64,000 nucleotides of DNA from Deltaproteobacteria bacterium (GTDB lineage Bacteria; Bdellovibrionota; FAC87; UBA2466): assembly GCA_900299195.1 (NCBI GenBank), contig OMIX01000064.1, forward strand, positions 1 through 64,000, read 5' to 3'. Position 1 is the first letter of the stretch. Every line of letters starts with the position of its first letter. Below are positions 1 to 9,178 of this stretch, in pieces. Position numbers and translations under genes: made by a program. Below the pieces are notes generated by a model, which made no database searches, was not told the origin of the DNA, and worked only from the letters and a program-made list of their open reading frames with translations.

Positions 1-134
1 TTATGCCTGGCGATAACGTCGCAGTTGAGGTAGAACTCATTACTCCTATCGCTATGGAAAAAGAGGTCCGATTTGCTATCCGTGAAGGTGGCAGAACGGT
101 AGGAGCTGGGGTCGTAACTGAGATCCTAGAATAG
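1..134 (+). CDS. tuf: Elongation factor Tu, C-terminal end (partial)
   Basis: This is the last 43 codons of EF-Tu, cut by the window edge. The reading frame that opens at base 3 gives [15 protein letters not shown] and ends [15 protein letters not shown], the typical end of domain III. EF-Tu is the GTPase that carries aminoacyl-tRNA to the ribosome. It stands directly ahead of rpmG and tRNA-Trp, the order commonly seen for the tuf copy next to secE-nusG. The identification is certain; the copy number in the genome cannot be judged here. Confidence 0.97.
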   Translation, partial: MPGDNVAVEVELITPIAMEKEVRFAIREGGRTVGAGVVTEILE

Positions 135-150
135 TTAGGAAGTAGGAAGT

Positions 151-303
151 ATGCAGACAATCATTAATATGGAATGCACTGAGTGCAACCGTCGCAATTA
201 CACGACAACAAAAAATAAGAGCAAACACGCTGAGCGACGTAATGCCCAGAAGTACTGCAAACATTGCAGACGGCATACCAGTCATAAAGAAGTTAAAGCT
301 TAA
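151..303 (+). CDS. rpmG: 50S ribosomal protein L33
   Basis: A 50-codon gene, too short for the ORF track, starting at ATG behind GGAAG and 16 bases after tuf. The product [17 protein letters not shown]... carries two CxxC pairs (CTEC and CKHC), so it is the zinc-ribbon form of L33 in the large ribosomal subunit. Length and basic composition fit the family. It is probably cotranscribed with tuf and ends at the hairpin terminator just downstream. Confidence 0.95.
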   Translation: MQTIINMECTECNRRNYTTTKNKSKHAERRNAQKYCKHCRRHTSHKEVKA

Positions 304-304
304 T

Positions 305-333
305 AAAAGGGAGGGTAAAAGCCCTCCCTTTTT
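305..333 (+). terminator. Rho-independent terminator after rpmG
   Basis: GGGAGGG and CCCTCCC form a perfect 7-bp stem around a short A-rich loop, extended by A/T pairs and followed by a T-run. It lies immediately after the rpmG stop and before tRNA-Trp, and would separate tuf-rpmG from the tRNA unless read-through occurs. Confidence 0.9.
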
Positions 334-345
334 AGCCTTTTCTAT

Positions 346-419
346 AGGACGCTAGCTCCAATTGGTAGAGCGAGGGATTCCAAATCCTTAGGTTCAGGGT
401 TCGACTCCCTGGCGTCCTG
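346..419 (+). tRNA. trnW: tRNA-Trp (anticodon CCA)
   Basis: A 74-nt cloverleaf. The acceptor stem AGGACGC pairs with GCGTCCT, with discriminator G. The D-arm has the usual TAGCTCCAATTGGTAGAGC form and the T-arm contains GGTTCGACTCC-type sequence. The anticodon stem AGGGA/TCCTT holds the loop TTCCAAA, giving anticodon CCA for tryptophan. No CCA tail is encoded. A tRNA-Trp between tuf/rpmG and secE is a common arrangement. Confidence 0.96.
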
Positions 420-432
420 TTTTTCCTCAAAT

Positions 433-461
433 TTGGTCTTTGTTGCGCATCGTGCTATACT
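433..461 (+). promoter_or_regulatory. Putative sigma-70-type promoter ahead of the CBS gene
   Basis: TTGGTC and TATACT are separated by 17 bases in the 205-bp gap between tRNA-Trp and the CBS-domain gene. The -10 is near consensus and the -35 is weak. Transcription from it would leave a leader of about 155 nt in which I see no clear structure. Not experimentally supported. Confidence 0.4.
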
Positions 462-624
462 TAAGGTGTAGATCGCTACTAACTTTAAGATAAATACTCG
501 GTTTTACATCACTATGCGCTGTTGCGCTTGATCGCTGCTCAAGATTTCAACCCAGTCGCGTCTTTGGTTGTAATTGTGGTCCGGTGAACATCTCTTCTGT
601 CTAACAACTCAGAAAGGACGCTTT

Positions 625-1056
625 ATGAAGCACTTATTAAGGGAGCTTTTGGAAAGGTCCATCTCAGATTTAGGGGAAGCTAAGAGGGCACTACATTGCG
701 ATCCAGACCTGTCCCTTTCCAATGCGATTTCAACGCTCAAATCTGCAAATGTGGGTAGTTTGGTTGTCGTAGATGGAGCCAAAGTGGTGGGTATTTTTAC
801 CGAGCGGGACGTACTCATGAAATGTGCCCTCCAAGACATCCCTTGGGGAAGTGCCAAAATATCAGATTTCATGACTAAAAACCCAACATGCGTTCAAAGA
901 TTTGAAAGCATCGGGAACGTCTTAGTAAAAATGAATGAGGGTAAATTTAGACATATCATTATCGTCGACAGCTATGGCAATTTAGAAAAGGTCATTTCTC
1001 AAAGAGAAATCGTAGACTACATCTTGAAAATATTTTTGGCTCCGGACCCTAAATGA
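625..1056 (+). CDS. CBS-domain pair protein
   Basis: The 143-residue product is almost entirely a tandem CBS pair (Bateman module). The first repeat runs over roughly residues 25-75 and includes VGSLVVVDGAKVVGIFTERDVL; the second covers about 85-140 and includes MTKNPTCVQ and HIIIVDSYGNLEKVISQREIVDYI. Such modules bind adenine nucleotides and regulate a partner. There is no fused effector domain. I start at ATG 625, codon 18 of the ORF track, because AGAAAGGA lies six bases upstream and the pair begins soon after. It is convergent with the Fur-type gene and sits inside the usually compact tuf-secE interval. The ligand is unknown. Confidence 0.85.
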   Translation: MKHLLRELLERSISDLGEAKRALHCDPDLSLSNAISTLKSANVGSLVVVDGAKVVGIFTERDVLMKCALQDIPWGSAKISDFMTKNPTCVQRFESIGNVLVKMNEGKFRHIIIVDSYGNLEKVISQREIVDYILKIFLAPDPK

Positions 1057-1083
1057 ATCAGAAGTTTTAGCACTCCCCATTTC

Positions 1084-1623
1084 TCACTTTTTTATCTTCT
1101 TGTATTGGCATTTGGCGTAAATGATATGCCGGTGTCTGACCTCGGTGAACATCATCTCTTTAGTTACGGTTTCTTGGAGAGATTCAATATTTGAGTCGTG
1201 AAACTCAAAAATTTCATTACAGTCTAGGCATACGATATGGTCATGATGTAACTCTTGGTAGGTTTCAAAAATAACAACTCCCTGGGCATCAACTAAGGTT
1301 TCTTTAAGGATCCTTGCTTCACACAACAATTTTAAATTGCGATAGACAGTTGCCGGGCCAATACCCGGATGGGCTTTTAAGACCTCCTGGACAATTTCCT
1401 GGGCATTAAAATGGCCTCGCCGTTCAAGGATAGTTTTAGCGATTTTCCACCGTTGTTCACTGTACTTTAGACCATTATTCTCCAAGTAAAGTTTAAGCTC
1501 TGCATGCCAAATTTCAAATCTTTTGGGGTCTTCATGTTTTTCCTTGGGGGATCCCCCCCCAACCGCACGACCACAAGGCAGCTTTTTTTCCTTCGTAACT
1601 TCAGACTTCTTCAAGGTAGTCAT
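1084..1623 (-). CDS. Fur/PerR-family metalloregulator
   Basis: A Fur-family DNA-binding repressor. The winged helix lies at about residues 45-105 (SEQRWKIAKTIL, GIGPATVYRNLKLL) and the metal-binding dimerisation domain follows, with HHDHIVCLDCNEIFEF. The first zinc-site pair CLDC is present but the C-terminal partner is only AKCQYKK, so the second CxxC has lost a cysteine. About 40 extra N-terminal residues precede the helix domain and include a run of eight G in the coding strand. The ORF track begins at TTG; I prefer ATG 1623. Which metal or peroxide it senses cannot be told. It diverges from secE, leaving 160 bp between them with no clear Fur box. Confidence 0.85.
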   Translation of the reverse strand: MTTLKKSEVTKEKKLPCGRAVGGGSPKEKHEDPKRFEIWHAELKLYLENNGLKYSEQRWKIAKTILERRGHFNAQEIVQEVLKAHPGIGPATVYRNLKLLCEARILKETLVDAQGVVIFETYQELHHDHIVCLDCNEIFEFHDSNIESLQETVTKEMMFTEVRHRHIIYAKCQYKKIKK

Positions 1624-1783
1624 ATTCACAACTTTCAATATTTGCGAGGCTTTCGAGGGCTATAAGGTCAAAAACCCGAAAGTTTCAACTACCTCAGCCC
1701 ATAACAAAACAAAAAATTACCACAAAATCTTCAATCATTTACTTGAAATTTGAAGTATTTTACGGCAGAACTACCGTTTACTT

Positions 1784-2155
1784 ATGGATAACCGGAAGAT
1801 TATTGTCAGTTCGTACATCGTCACTTCAATGTTGACTTGGTTTCTTAGCCGAAGCTTTGTTGTATGGTTATCAACTGTTAACTATGCGATCAGGCGCTTA
1901 CCAGGACTAAAGATTTTCTTAGAAGTGGTACCTGCAATTGCAGCTTGTGCGGCATTTGTGGTATTGCTCCGTCACCCAAACGTGAACTTAGTCATGGATG
2001 AGGTCGTTGCGGAACTCAAGAAAGTTACTTGGCCAAGTCGCGATGACGTGTTGAAGTCCACTTGGGTGGTATTAGTTTGTATCGTGATCATCAGCCTCAT
2101 ATTAGCTTTGTTTGATATGATGTGGGGTAAGGTAATTGGTTACCTGTTAAGTTAA
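1784..2155 (+). CDS. secE: Preprotein translocase subunit SecE
   Basis: SecE stabilises SecY in the inner-membrane Sec channel. The 123-residue product has two N-terminal hydrophobic stretches (about 10-35 and 45-65), then the conserved cytoplasmic amphipathic segment EVVAELKKVTWPSRDDV and the essential last membrane helix. It is therefore the long, three-helix type. There is no obvious Shine-Dalgarno sequence before the ATG, and ATG at codon 16 is an alternative that would shorten the first helix. It is followed after 10 bases by nusG, the standard pairing. Confidence 0.95.
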   Translation: MDNRKIIVSSYIVTSMLTWFLSRSFVVWLSTVNYAIRRLPGLKIFLEVVPAIAACAAFVVLLRHPNVNLVMDEVVAELKKVTWPSRDDVLKSTWVVLVCIVIISLILALFDMMWGKVIGYLLS

Positions 2156-2165
2156 AGGATATACC

Positions 2166-2783
2166 GTGAATCAGGATGAAAAAGATCAAGTTGAGAACTT
2201 AACTCACTCAACAACAGAAGAGCAAACCACTGAAAATACTGCTCAATCTGAGTCTGAGCATAAGTGGTATGTTGTGCACACATACAGTGGTTATGAGCAA
2301 AAGGCCAAATTAGCTCTTCAGGAAAGAATTAAACAACATAAGATGGAAAATCAGTTCGCTGATGTATTGATCCCTTCAGAGAACGTGATTGAATTAGTTC
2401 GCGGAGAAAAAAAGACAACAAGTCGGAAATTCTTCCCTGGTTATATGCTGGTCAAGATGATATTAAACGATACGACTTGGCATTTGGTTAAAGGCACGCC
2501 CAAAATAACTGGGTTTGTGGGTAACGCCATCAACCCACCCGCTGTGCCTGAGGAAGAAGTTTCTCGGATAACCAATCAAATGACTGAGGGCACTCTTAAG
2601 CCCCGACCCAAAGTACAGTTTGAGGAAGGTGAAAGCGTCAGAGTTATTGATGGACCCTTTGTTAACTTTAACGGTGTGGTTGAAGAAGTTAAAGCTGATA
2701 AAGGCAAGTTGAGAGTAATGGTAAGTATTTTCGGCCGTTCGACCCCAGTGGAGCTGGATTTCGTTCAGGTAGAAAAAAACTAA
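2166..2783 (+). CDS. nusG: Transcription termination/antitermination factor NusG
   Basis: NusG binds the RNA polymerase clamp and links it to Rho or the ribosome. The NGN domain covers about residues 30-140 (KWYVVHTYSGYEQKAK, FFPGYMLVKM) and the KOW domain about 150-205 (EGESVRVIDGPFVNFNGVVEEV). An acidic, Thr/Glu-rich tail of about 30 residues precedes the NGN domain. The start is GTG behind AAAGGAT. It lies between secE and rplK as usual. Confidence 0.97.
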   Translation: MNQDEKDQVENLTHSTTEEQTTENTAQSESEHKWYVVHTYSGYEQKAKLALQERIKQHKMENQFADVLIPSENVIELVRGEKKTTSRKFFPGYMLVKMILNDTTWHLVKGTPKITGFVGNAINPPAVPEEEVSRITNQMTEGTLKPRPKVQFEEGESVRVIDGPFVNFNGVVEEVKADKGKLRVMVSIFGRSTPVELDFVQVEKN

Positions 2784-2831
2784 AAGGATTATTTAATTAT
2801 AGCTTTTGAAAGAAGTTGAGAGGGATTTACG

Positions 2832-3254
2832 ATGAAAAAGCTAACTGCAATGGTTAAACTTCAGATTCCTGGTGGAAAGGCAAATCCTTCACCTCCAGTG
2901 GGTCCGGCGCTTGGACAACATGGTGTTAACATCATGGAGTTTTGCAAGGCCTTTAATGCAAAAACTCAAAATGCCAATGGAATGATTATTCCGGTTGTGA
3001 TAAGTATCTATCAAGATCGCTCTTTCACATTCATCACCAAGACGCCTCCAGTGGCTGTCCTATTAAAAAAGGCAGCGAACATCGTGAAAGGTTCTGGGGT
3101 TCCAAATAAAACTAAAGTAGGAACCGTTACCAAAGCCCAAGTAGAAGAGATTGCAAAAACAAAAATGCCAGATCTTAACACTGTCGATTTAGCCTCTGCT
3201 GTCAGCCAAGTCGCTGGAACTGCTCGAAGTATGGGTTTGGAAGTCGTCGGTTAG
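2832..3254 (+). CDS. rplK: 50S ribosomal protein L11
   Basis: L11 binds the GTPase-associated region of 23S rRNA. The 140-residue product shows the family signatures [34 protein letters not shown] and the C-terminal GTARSMGL. Full length, preceded by GAGAGGGA at normal spacing. It is followed after 16 bases by rplA, the usual L11-L1 pair. Confidence 0.98.
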   Translation: MKKLTAMVKLQIPGGKANPSPPVGPALGQHGVNIMEFCKAFNAKTQNANGMIIPVVISIYQDRSFTFITKTPPVAVLLKKAANIVKGSGVPNKTKVGTVTKAQVEEIAKTKMPDLNTVDLASAVSQVAGTARSMGLEVVG

Positions 3255-3270
3255 TTTTAGGGAGTACAAA

Positions 3271-3981
3271 ATGCCTTCTGTAGGAAAAATTTATAAATCT
3301 AATGCGGCAAAAGTTGATCGCACAAAAAAATACAACTTAGAAGAAGCTTTAACTATTTTGGAAGGTTTTCAAAGTAGGAAGTTTGATGAAACCGTAGATG
3401 TTGCTATCAAACTTGGTGTGGATCCTAAACAATCAGATCAGATGGTTCGCGGAGCGACTGTTCTCCCTCACGGAATTGGAAAACCGATTCGCGTTGCCGT
3501 TTTTGCTCGTGGTGAAGCCGAAAAAGAGGCTCGCGAAGCCGGAGCTGACATTGTTGGTAATGATGATTTACTTGAAAAACTAGAAAAAGGCTGGATGGAG
3601 TTTGATCGTTTGGTTACAACTCCAGAAGCTCTCAAAGACCTAACCAAAGTGGCCAAAGTTCTTGGTCCCAAAGGAATGATGCCCAACAAAAAAACAGGCA
3701 CCGTGACCTCGGAAGTTGGAAAGGCTGTTAAAGAACAAAAGCTAGGTAAAGTGGAATATAAAGTTGAGAAAGCCGGTATCATTCACACCCTAGTTGGCAA
3801 GAAATCGTTTGGAGCTACCAAACTTAAAGAAAACTTTTTGGCACTGTATGACAATATTCTCAAAGCTAAACCCCCCACATCCAAAGGAGTCTACATTCGT
3901 AAAGTAGCTCTTTCTACTACGATGGGGCCGAGTATCATCATTGATACTCAGGGGTTAGAAGCTATGGCACGAAGTTTGTAA
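3271..3981 (+). CDS. rplA: 50S ribosomal protein L1
   Basis: L1 forms the mobile stalk at the ribosomal E site and in many bacteria represses its own L11-L1 message. The product has the typical 236-residue length with VDVAIKLGVDPKQSDQ, VLPHGIGK and LGPKGMMPNKKTGTV. The start has GGGAG eight bases upstream. I saw no L1-binding mimic near rplK, but it was not modelled. Confidence 0.98.
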   Translation: MPSVGKIYKSNAAKVDRTKKYNLEEALTILEGFQSRKFDETVDVAIKLGVDPKQSDQMVRGATVLPHGIGKPIRVAVFARGEAEKEAREAGADIVGNDDLLEKLEKGWMEFDRLVTTPEALKDLTKVAKVLGPKGMMPNKKTGTVTSEVGKAVKEQKLGKVEYKVEKAGIIHTLVGKKSFGATKLKENFLALYDNILKAKPPTSKGVYIRKVALSTTMGPSIIIDTQGLEAMARSL

Positions 3982-3999
3982 CAATTGTCCAAAAATCGG

Positions 4000-4026
4000 T
4001 TGACGAAAATAAATTTTGGGTATTAA
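4000..4026 (+). promoter_or_regulatory. Putative promoter for rplJL-rpoBC
   Basis: TTGACG and TATTAA lie 15 bases apart in the 98-bp gap between rplA and rplJ, the position of the L10 promoter in many bacteria. Both hexamers are good but the spacer is two bases short. Read-through from the upstream L11-L1 message is an alternative. Confidence 0.45.
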
Positions 4027-4079
4027 GTGGGCGCTCGCAAAATCGGGCGCCAATGCCCTACGGCTATTAGGAGTTTTTC
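4027..4079 (+). promoter_or_regulatory. Candidate L10 (rplJ) leader
   Basis: The untranslated stretch before rplJ contains a GGCGC/GCGCC stem (4030-4034 with 4047-4051) around an A-rich loop, and then AGGAG before the TTG start. In many bacteria the rplJ leader is the binding site through which the L10-L12 complex represses its own synthesis. The position and stem are seen; the L10-binding kink-turn was not established. Confidence 0.45.
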
Positions 4080-4610
4080 TTGAATCGTACAGAAAAACAA
4101 GATTTTGTTAATGAGTTGGCTAAAGGAGTCCAAGAGGCTCAGGCCATTGCTTTAATGTCCTTTTCTAAGTTGACGGTTGAGGAAATGACCTCATTCCGTT
4201 TAGCTCTTCGAAAAAAAGACGTTCGAGTTAAGGTAGTTAAAAACACCTTAGCTAAGCGTGTTTTTAACGACACTCCTTTTAAAGAGGTTTGCAACCAGTT
4301 TGAAGGACCCACTTTGTTAGCTTACAGCAAAGGTGATGCTGTTTTAACAGCAAAAGCCATCATGGAGTGGGCTAACAAGGAAAATTTCAACGTTAAATTA
4401 AAAGCGGGTGTTGCATTAAATAAAGTGATCTCTCAAAAAGAGATGGTTGCTTTATCTAAACTGCCCGGAAGAAACGACCTTTTGGTTGGTTTCTTATGGG
4501 CGTTGAAATCGCACCCCACAAGATTTTTATATGCTCTTCAAGACGGTCCAAATAGACTTGGGTATGCTCTTGGCGCATTGAAAGCAAAAAAAGAAAAAGA
4601 ATCCAATTAA
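4080..4610 (+). CDS. rplJ: 50S ribosomal protein L10
   Basis: L10 anchors the L7/L12 dimers on the large subunit. The 176-residue product has the rRNA-binding N-terminal domain ([30 protein letters not shown]) and a C-terminal helix that would carry L12 ([22 protein letters not shown]). The start is TTG with AGGAG upstream, a weak initiator that suits feedback control. It is followed after 19 bases by rplL. Confidence 0.97.
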   Translation: MNRTEKQDFVNELAKGVQEAQAIALMSFSKLTVEEMTSFRLALRKKDVRVKVVKNTLAKRVFNDTPFKEVCNQFEGPTLLAYSKGDAVLTAKAIMEWANKENFNVKLKAGVALNKVISQKEMVALSKLPGRNDLLVGFLWALKSHPTRFLYALQDGPNRLGYALGALKAKKEKESN

Positions 4611-4629
4611 TTACTTAGGAGGAAGTCCC

Positions 4630-5013
4630 ATGGCAGTAACTGAAGAACAAGTATTTGAGTTTTTCGATAAAGCAAATTTGCTCGAGATCTCTGAGTTCAT
4701 CAAAAAATTCGAAACACGATATGGTGTAAGCGCAGCTGCACCTGTTGCAGTTGGAGTAGCAGCCGGAGCTGGAGCCGCTGCAGCAGCTCCCGCCGAAGAA
4801 AAAACAGCTTTTGATGTTGTTTTAGCTGATGGTGGAGCTCAGAAAGTGAATGTTATTAAAGAAATTCGTGGCTTCACAACTTTAGGTCTTAAAGAAGCTA
4901 AAGATCTAGTAGAAGGTGCACCCAAAACCTTAAAAGAGGGTGTAACCAAGAAAGAAGCAGAAGAAATCAAGAAGAAGCTTGAAGCTGTTGGTGCAAAGGT
5001 TGAAATCAAGTAA
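4630..5013 (+). CDS. rplL: 50S ribosomal protein L7/L12
   Basis: The multicopy stalk protein that recruits translation GTPases. The N-terminal dimerisation part, the Ala/Pro/Gly hinge (about residues 37-55) and the C-terminal domain ([36 protein letters not shown]) are all present over 127 residues. A strong AGGAGG precedes the ATG, in keeping with the four to six copies needed per ribosome. Confidence 0.98.
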   Translation: MAVTEEQVFEFFDKANLLEISEFIKKFETRYGVSAAAPVAVGVAAGAGAAAAAPAEEKTAFDVVLADGGAQKVNVIKEIRGFTTLGLKEAKDLVEGAPKTLKEGVTKKEAEEIKKKLEAVGAKVEIK

Positions 5014-5071
5014 ACCTTTTTCTCAACATTATTTTTTACATTCAAAAATTAGCTAATAAACGGGGTAAACA

Positions 5072-8000
5072 ATGAGCACCTCTCCACGCCTTTTTGAAAG
5101 CAAACGCTTTCGCAAGGAGTTTGGTAAGTTTCCACCTCTTATAGAGATTCCGGATCTCATTGAGGTCCAAAAGGATTCATACGATAAGTTTTTGCAGGCC
5201 AGTGCCGAGCCTAGGTCGAGGTCTATCACTGGTTTGCAGGGAGTGTTCAAATCTGTTTTCCCCATTAGCGACTTTAACAACACTGCAAGTTTGGACTTCG
5301 AGTCATACGTATTAGAAACTCCTAAGTACGATGTCGACGAGTGCCGAAGCCGGGGAATGAGCTTTGCCGCCCCTCTCAAAGTTACAGTACGTTTGAATGT
5401 TTTTGATGTTGATGAGCAAACTCAAGCTAGAACCATTCGAGACGTCAAAGAACAAGAAGTTTACCTAGGTGAGATTCCTCTGATGACCGACAGAGGAAGC
5501 TTCATCATCAACGGAACAGAACGAGTTGTCGTTAGCCAATTGCACCGGTCTCCTGGTGTTTTCTTTGATCACGATAAGGGCGCATCTCACAGCAGCGGAA
5601 AACTTCTCTATTCCGCAAGAGTTATTCCTTATCGAGGTTCTTGGTTAGACTTTGAATTTGATCACAAAGACGTCATCTATGTAAGAATTGACAGACGTCG
5701 AAAGCTTCATGCAACCATCCTACTCAAAGCTCTCGGGTATTCTGTCGAGCAGTTGTTAGAATACTTTTATGATCACGAAACCGTAAGCTTTGGCAAAGGC
5801 GGCAAGATTTTATTGCACTTTGACTCCAAATTGTATGCCGGTCAAAGAGCTAATAATGATTGGCTAGATGAGAACGGCAAAGTAGTTGTTGAAAAAAACA
5901 AAAAGTTCACAGCTTCTCTCATCAAAAAAATTGAAGATGCTAAAATCAAAAAGTTCCCAATCGAAAGGGAGCTTCTGATCGGAAAAATTGCTGCACATGA
6001 CGTCGTCGACATGGAGACTGGGGAAGTTCTTCTTGAGTGTAACGAAGAAATAAGCAGTGATAAAATCGACCTCCTTAGGGACAAAGGAGTTTCCGAATTT
6101 AAAATTCTTTACACCGATCGAATCAACGTCGGTACTTATTTACGTGACACTCTAGTTCAAGATAAAGTAGCCACTCAAGATGAAGCTTTGATAGAAATTT
6201 ATCGAAGACTACGTCCTGGGGATCCTCCTACACTTGAAACTGCAAAACTTTTGTTTGACGGCCTGTTTTTTGACTCGACTAAGTATGATCTTTCAAAAGT
6301 GGGTCGCTTGAAGATCAATCATAAGTTCTCTTTTGATACTTCTATCGATAACACCACGCTAACCAAAGAAGACATTCTGGCAGTCGTTAAGTATTTGGTA
6401 GACCTGAGAAACGGTAAAGGTCAGATTGACGACATTGATCACTTGGGAAATCGTAGAGTTCGAGCGGTAGGGGAGCTTCTAGAAAATCAATTCCGGGTGG
6501 GATTGGTGCGGATGGAAAGAGCCATCCGAGAGAGAATGAGCTTACAAGACGTTGAAACGCTCATGCCTCACGATTTAATTAATGCTAAACCAGTGGCCGC
6601 TGTTGTTAAGGAATTCTTTGGAAGTAGTCAGTTGTCCCAGTTCATGGACCAAACCAACCCACTTTCAGAAGTCACTCATAAGCGCCGGCTGTCAGCACTT
6701 GGACCTGGTGGACTAACTAGAGAAAGAGCTGGCTTCGAAGTTCGTGACGTTCACGCTACTCACTACGGTAGAATTTGCCCAATTGAGACCCCTGAGGGAC
6801 CCAATATTGGTCTTATTTCGTCATTATCGACTTTTGGAAAAGTTAATGAATATGGTTTTATTCAAACTCCTTATCGAAAAGTAGTTGATGGAAAAATAAC
6901 AGATGATGTAGCCTTTTTCTCGGCCCTAGAAGAGGAAAATCACACCATTGCTCAGGCTAAGATTCCTTTCAAGAGTGGTAAAATCGAGGTGGAGTTTGTT
7001 CCAGCTCGTAGACACGGGGAAACGGTTTTAGCTCGCCGAGAAGAAATCGATCTAATGGATGTGGCTCCTAACCAGTTAGTGTCTATTGCAGCATCTCTGA
7101 TACCCTTCTTGGAAAACGACGATGCTAACCGAGCTCTGATGGGTTCGAACATGCAACGTCAGGCTGTTCCACTCCTAAAAAATCAAGCTCCACTCGTTGG
7201 AACTGGAATGGAACGCTTAGTAGCCAGAGATTCCGGAGTTACCATCAATGCAAGACATGGTGGTATTGTAGACTATGTAGATGCGACTAGAATCGTCGTT
7301 AGAATTGATGAAAAAGAAACTTCCACGGGTTCTGGCGTTGATATTTACAATTTGGTCAAATATCGCCGTTCCAATCAAAACACCTGCGTCAATCAACGTC
7401 CCATTGTCGAAGTGGGTGAACGAGTTCGAAAAGGGGATGTTCTAGCTGATGGACCAGGAACCGACATGGGGGAACTGGCACTAGGACAAAATGTCGTCGT
7501 AGCATTTATGCCTTGGTGCGGTTACAACTTCGAAGACTCCATACTTCTCAGTGAAGAGTTGGTACGCAAAGATACGTTCACTTCAATCCATATAGAAGAA
7601 TTTGAGTGCGTTGCCCGAGATACCAAATTAGGTAAGGAAGAAGTCACCCGCGACATTCCAAATGTCAGTGAAGAACAATTAATGAATTTGGATAGCACGG
7701 GTATCGTAAGAATCGGAGCAGAAGTTAAGCCCGGGGATATCCTTGTTGGGAAAATCACTCCAAAGGGAGAAACACAACTAAGCCCCGAAGAGAAACTCCT
7801 AAGAGCTATATTTGGAGAAAAAGCTGGAGATGTTAAAGATTCTTCGCTTCGAGTTTCTCCTGGAGTTGTGGGTACGGTCATTGGCGCACAAATTTTCTCT
7901 AGAGAAGGCGCGGATAAAGACGAACGTACTGCCCGTATTATTGAAGAAGAAGAAAATCGCTTACGAAGAGACGAGCAAACTGAAGTCAGAATTCTTCAAG

Positions 8001-9178
8001 AATCTGCCCGCAAAAAAATTGCATCTCTCATAGTTGGACAAACCACTACTGGTAAGCTTCTGGACTCTACTGGTGAAAATCAGATCGTTAAAAAGGGAGA
8101 CGTCATTGACGCTCAAGTGTTCAGTACTATTCCATTTGATCTGATTAAACACATACCCTTAGCTGTGGACGTCGAGGCTCAGGTTGGCCAAATGGTAGCA
8201 GCCATCGAGGCACAAGTTCAAAACATTAGAACCTTCTTTGATGAAAAAGTAAAAAAACTCAAAAAAGGGGATGAACTTCCTCCCGGCGTTATCAAAATGG
8301 TTAAAGTTTACGTCGCGATTAAACGAAGAATTTCAGTGGGCGATAAAATGGCCGGACGCCACGGTAATAAGGGCGTCATTTCCCGATTATTGCCTGTCGA
8401 AGACATGCCTTACACTGAAGACGGAACTCCAGTTCAGGTTGTTTTAAATCCTCTCGGAGTACCTTCTCGTATGAACGTAGGACAAATTCTCGAGTCGCAC
8501 TTAGGAAGAGCAGCACAAGGATTTGGTCTAAAAGTGCAGGAACATCTTGAGAAATGGAATGCTACTGAACTTAGAAAACTGGTTAAAAAGTTTTTCCCAT
8601 CCAAGACTCTGCAACAAGAGATCGATGAACTTGACGAAGATACTCTGAAAAAGATGGCACGGAGACTCAAGGGTGGCTTACACATAGCAAGTCCAGTTTT
8701 CGATAGCTGTAATGAAGAAGAAATTAGCCAAGCTCTCACCGATGTAGGAATTCCATCTAACGGTCAGCAAATTCTTTTTGACGGTCGAACTGGGGAACCC
8801 TTTAAGCATGATGTCACTGTGGGTGTTATGTATGTTTTGAAACTTCATCATTTAGTTGATGAGAAGATTCACGCTAGAAGTATCGGACCCTACAGTTTGG
8901 TTACTCAACAACCACTCGGAGGAAAGGCTCAGTTCGGAGGACAGAGACTCGGAGAGATGGAAGTTTGGGCTCTAGAGGCATACGGGGCCGCCTACTGTCT
9001 TCAAGAGTTACTCACAGTTAAATCCGATGACGTGGCTGGAAGAACAAGAATGTTTGAGACCATAGTTAAGGGAGAAAATGCTTTAGAACCAGGACTTCCT
9101 GAGTCCTTTAACGTTCTTGTCAAAGAACTTCAAAGTTTGGCACTCGATGTTGAACTTATAGAGGATGCAACCTTATGA
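5072..9178 (+). CDS. rpoB: RNA polymerase subunit beta
   Basis: The 1368-residue product is the beta subunit of core RNA polymerase, with the usual conserved blocks from the N-terminal lobe ([21 protein letters not shown]) to the C-terminal clamp contact ([20 protein letters not shown]). The rifampicin region reads [21 protein letters not shown] then LSALGPGG, so the aspartate, histidine and serine positions most often changed in resistance are in the sensitive form. Threonine replaces the asparagine found in E. coli after DQ. It overlaps rpoC by four bases (ATGA), coupling the two subunits. Confidence 0.99.
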   Translation: MSTSPRLFESKRFRKEFGKFPPLIEIPDLIEVQKDSYDKFLQASAEPRSRSITGLQGVFKSVFPISDFNNTASLDFESYVLETPKYDVDECRSRGMSFAAPLKVTVRLNVFDVDEQTQARTIRDVKEQEVYLGEIPLMTDRGSFIINGTERVVVSQLHRSPGVFFDHDKGASHSSGKLLYSARVIPYRGSWLDFEFDHKDVIYVRIDRRRKLHATILLKALGYSVEQLLEYFYDHETVSFGKGGKILLHFDSKLYAGQRANNDWLDENGKVVVEKNKKFTASLIKKIEDAKIKKFPIERELLIGKIAAHDVVDMETGEVLLECNEEISSDKIDLLRDKGVSEFKILYTDRINVGTYLRDTLVQDKVATQDEALIEIYRRLRPGDPPTLETAKLLFDGLFFDSTKYDLSKVGRLKINHKFSFDTSIDNTTLTKEDILAVVKYLVDLRNGKGQIDDIDHLGNRRVRAVGELLENQFRVGLVRMERAIRERMSLQDVETLMPHDLINAKPVAAVVKEFFGSSQLSQFMDQTNPLSEVTHKRRLSALGPGGLTRERAGFEVRDVHATHYGRICPIETPEGPNIGLISSLSTFGKVNEYGFIQTPYRKVVDGKITDDVAFFSALEEENHTIAQAKIPFKSGKIEVEFVPARRHGETVLARREEIDLMDVAPNQLVSIAASLIPFLENDDANRALMGSNMQRQAVPLLKNQAPLVGTGMERLVARDSGVTINARHGGIVDYVDATRIVVRIDEKETSTGSGVDIYNLVKYRRSNQNTCVNQRPIVEVGERVRKGDVLADGPGTDMGELALGQNVVVAFMPWCGYNFEDSILLSEELVRKDTFTSIHIEEFECVARDTKLGKEEVTRDIPNVSEEQLMNLDSTGIVRIGAEVKPGDILVGKITPKGETQLSPEEKLLRAIFGEKAGDVKDSSLRVSPGVVGTVIGAQIFSREGADKDERTARIIEEEENRLRRDEQTEVRILQESARKKIASLIVGQTTTGKLLDSTGENQIVKKGDVIDAQVFSTIPFDLIKHIPLAVDVEAQVGQMVAAIEAQVQNIRTFFDEKVKKLKKGDELPPGVIKMVKVYVAIKRRISVGDKMAGRHGNKGVISRLLPVEDMPYTEDGTPVQVVLNPLGVPSRMNVGQILESHLGRAAQGFGLKVQEHLEKWNATELRKLVKKFFPSKTLQQEIDELDEDTLKKMARRLKGGLHIASPVFDSCNEEEISQALTDVGIPSNGQQILFDGRTGEPFKHDVTVGVMYVLKLHHLVDEKIHARSIGPYSLVTQQPLGGKAQFGGQRLGEMEVWALEAYGAAYCLQELLTVKSDDVAGRTRMFETIVKGENALEPGLPESFNVLVKELQSLALDVELIEDATL

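Noticed and set aside
76-285. Minus-strand ORF over tuf and rpmG
   Set aside because: Shadow of two ribosomal/translation genes that are certain on the plus strand.
6600-6730. Rifampicin-resistance change in rpoB
   Set aside because: The key Asp, His and Ser positions are in the sensitive form; only a Thr for Asn difference beside them was seen, which is not a known resistance change on its own.
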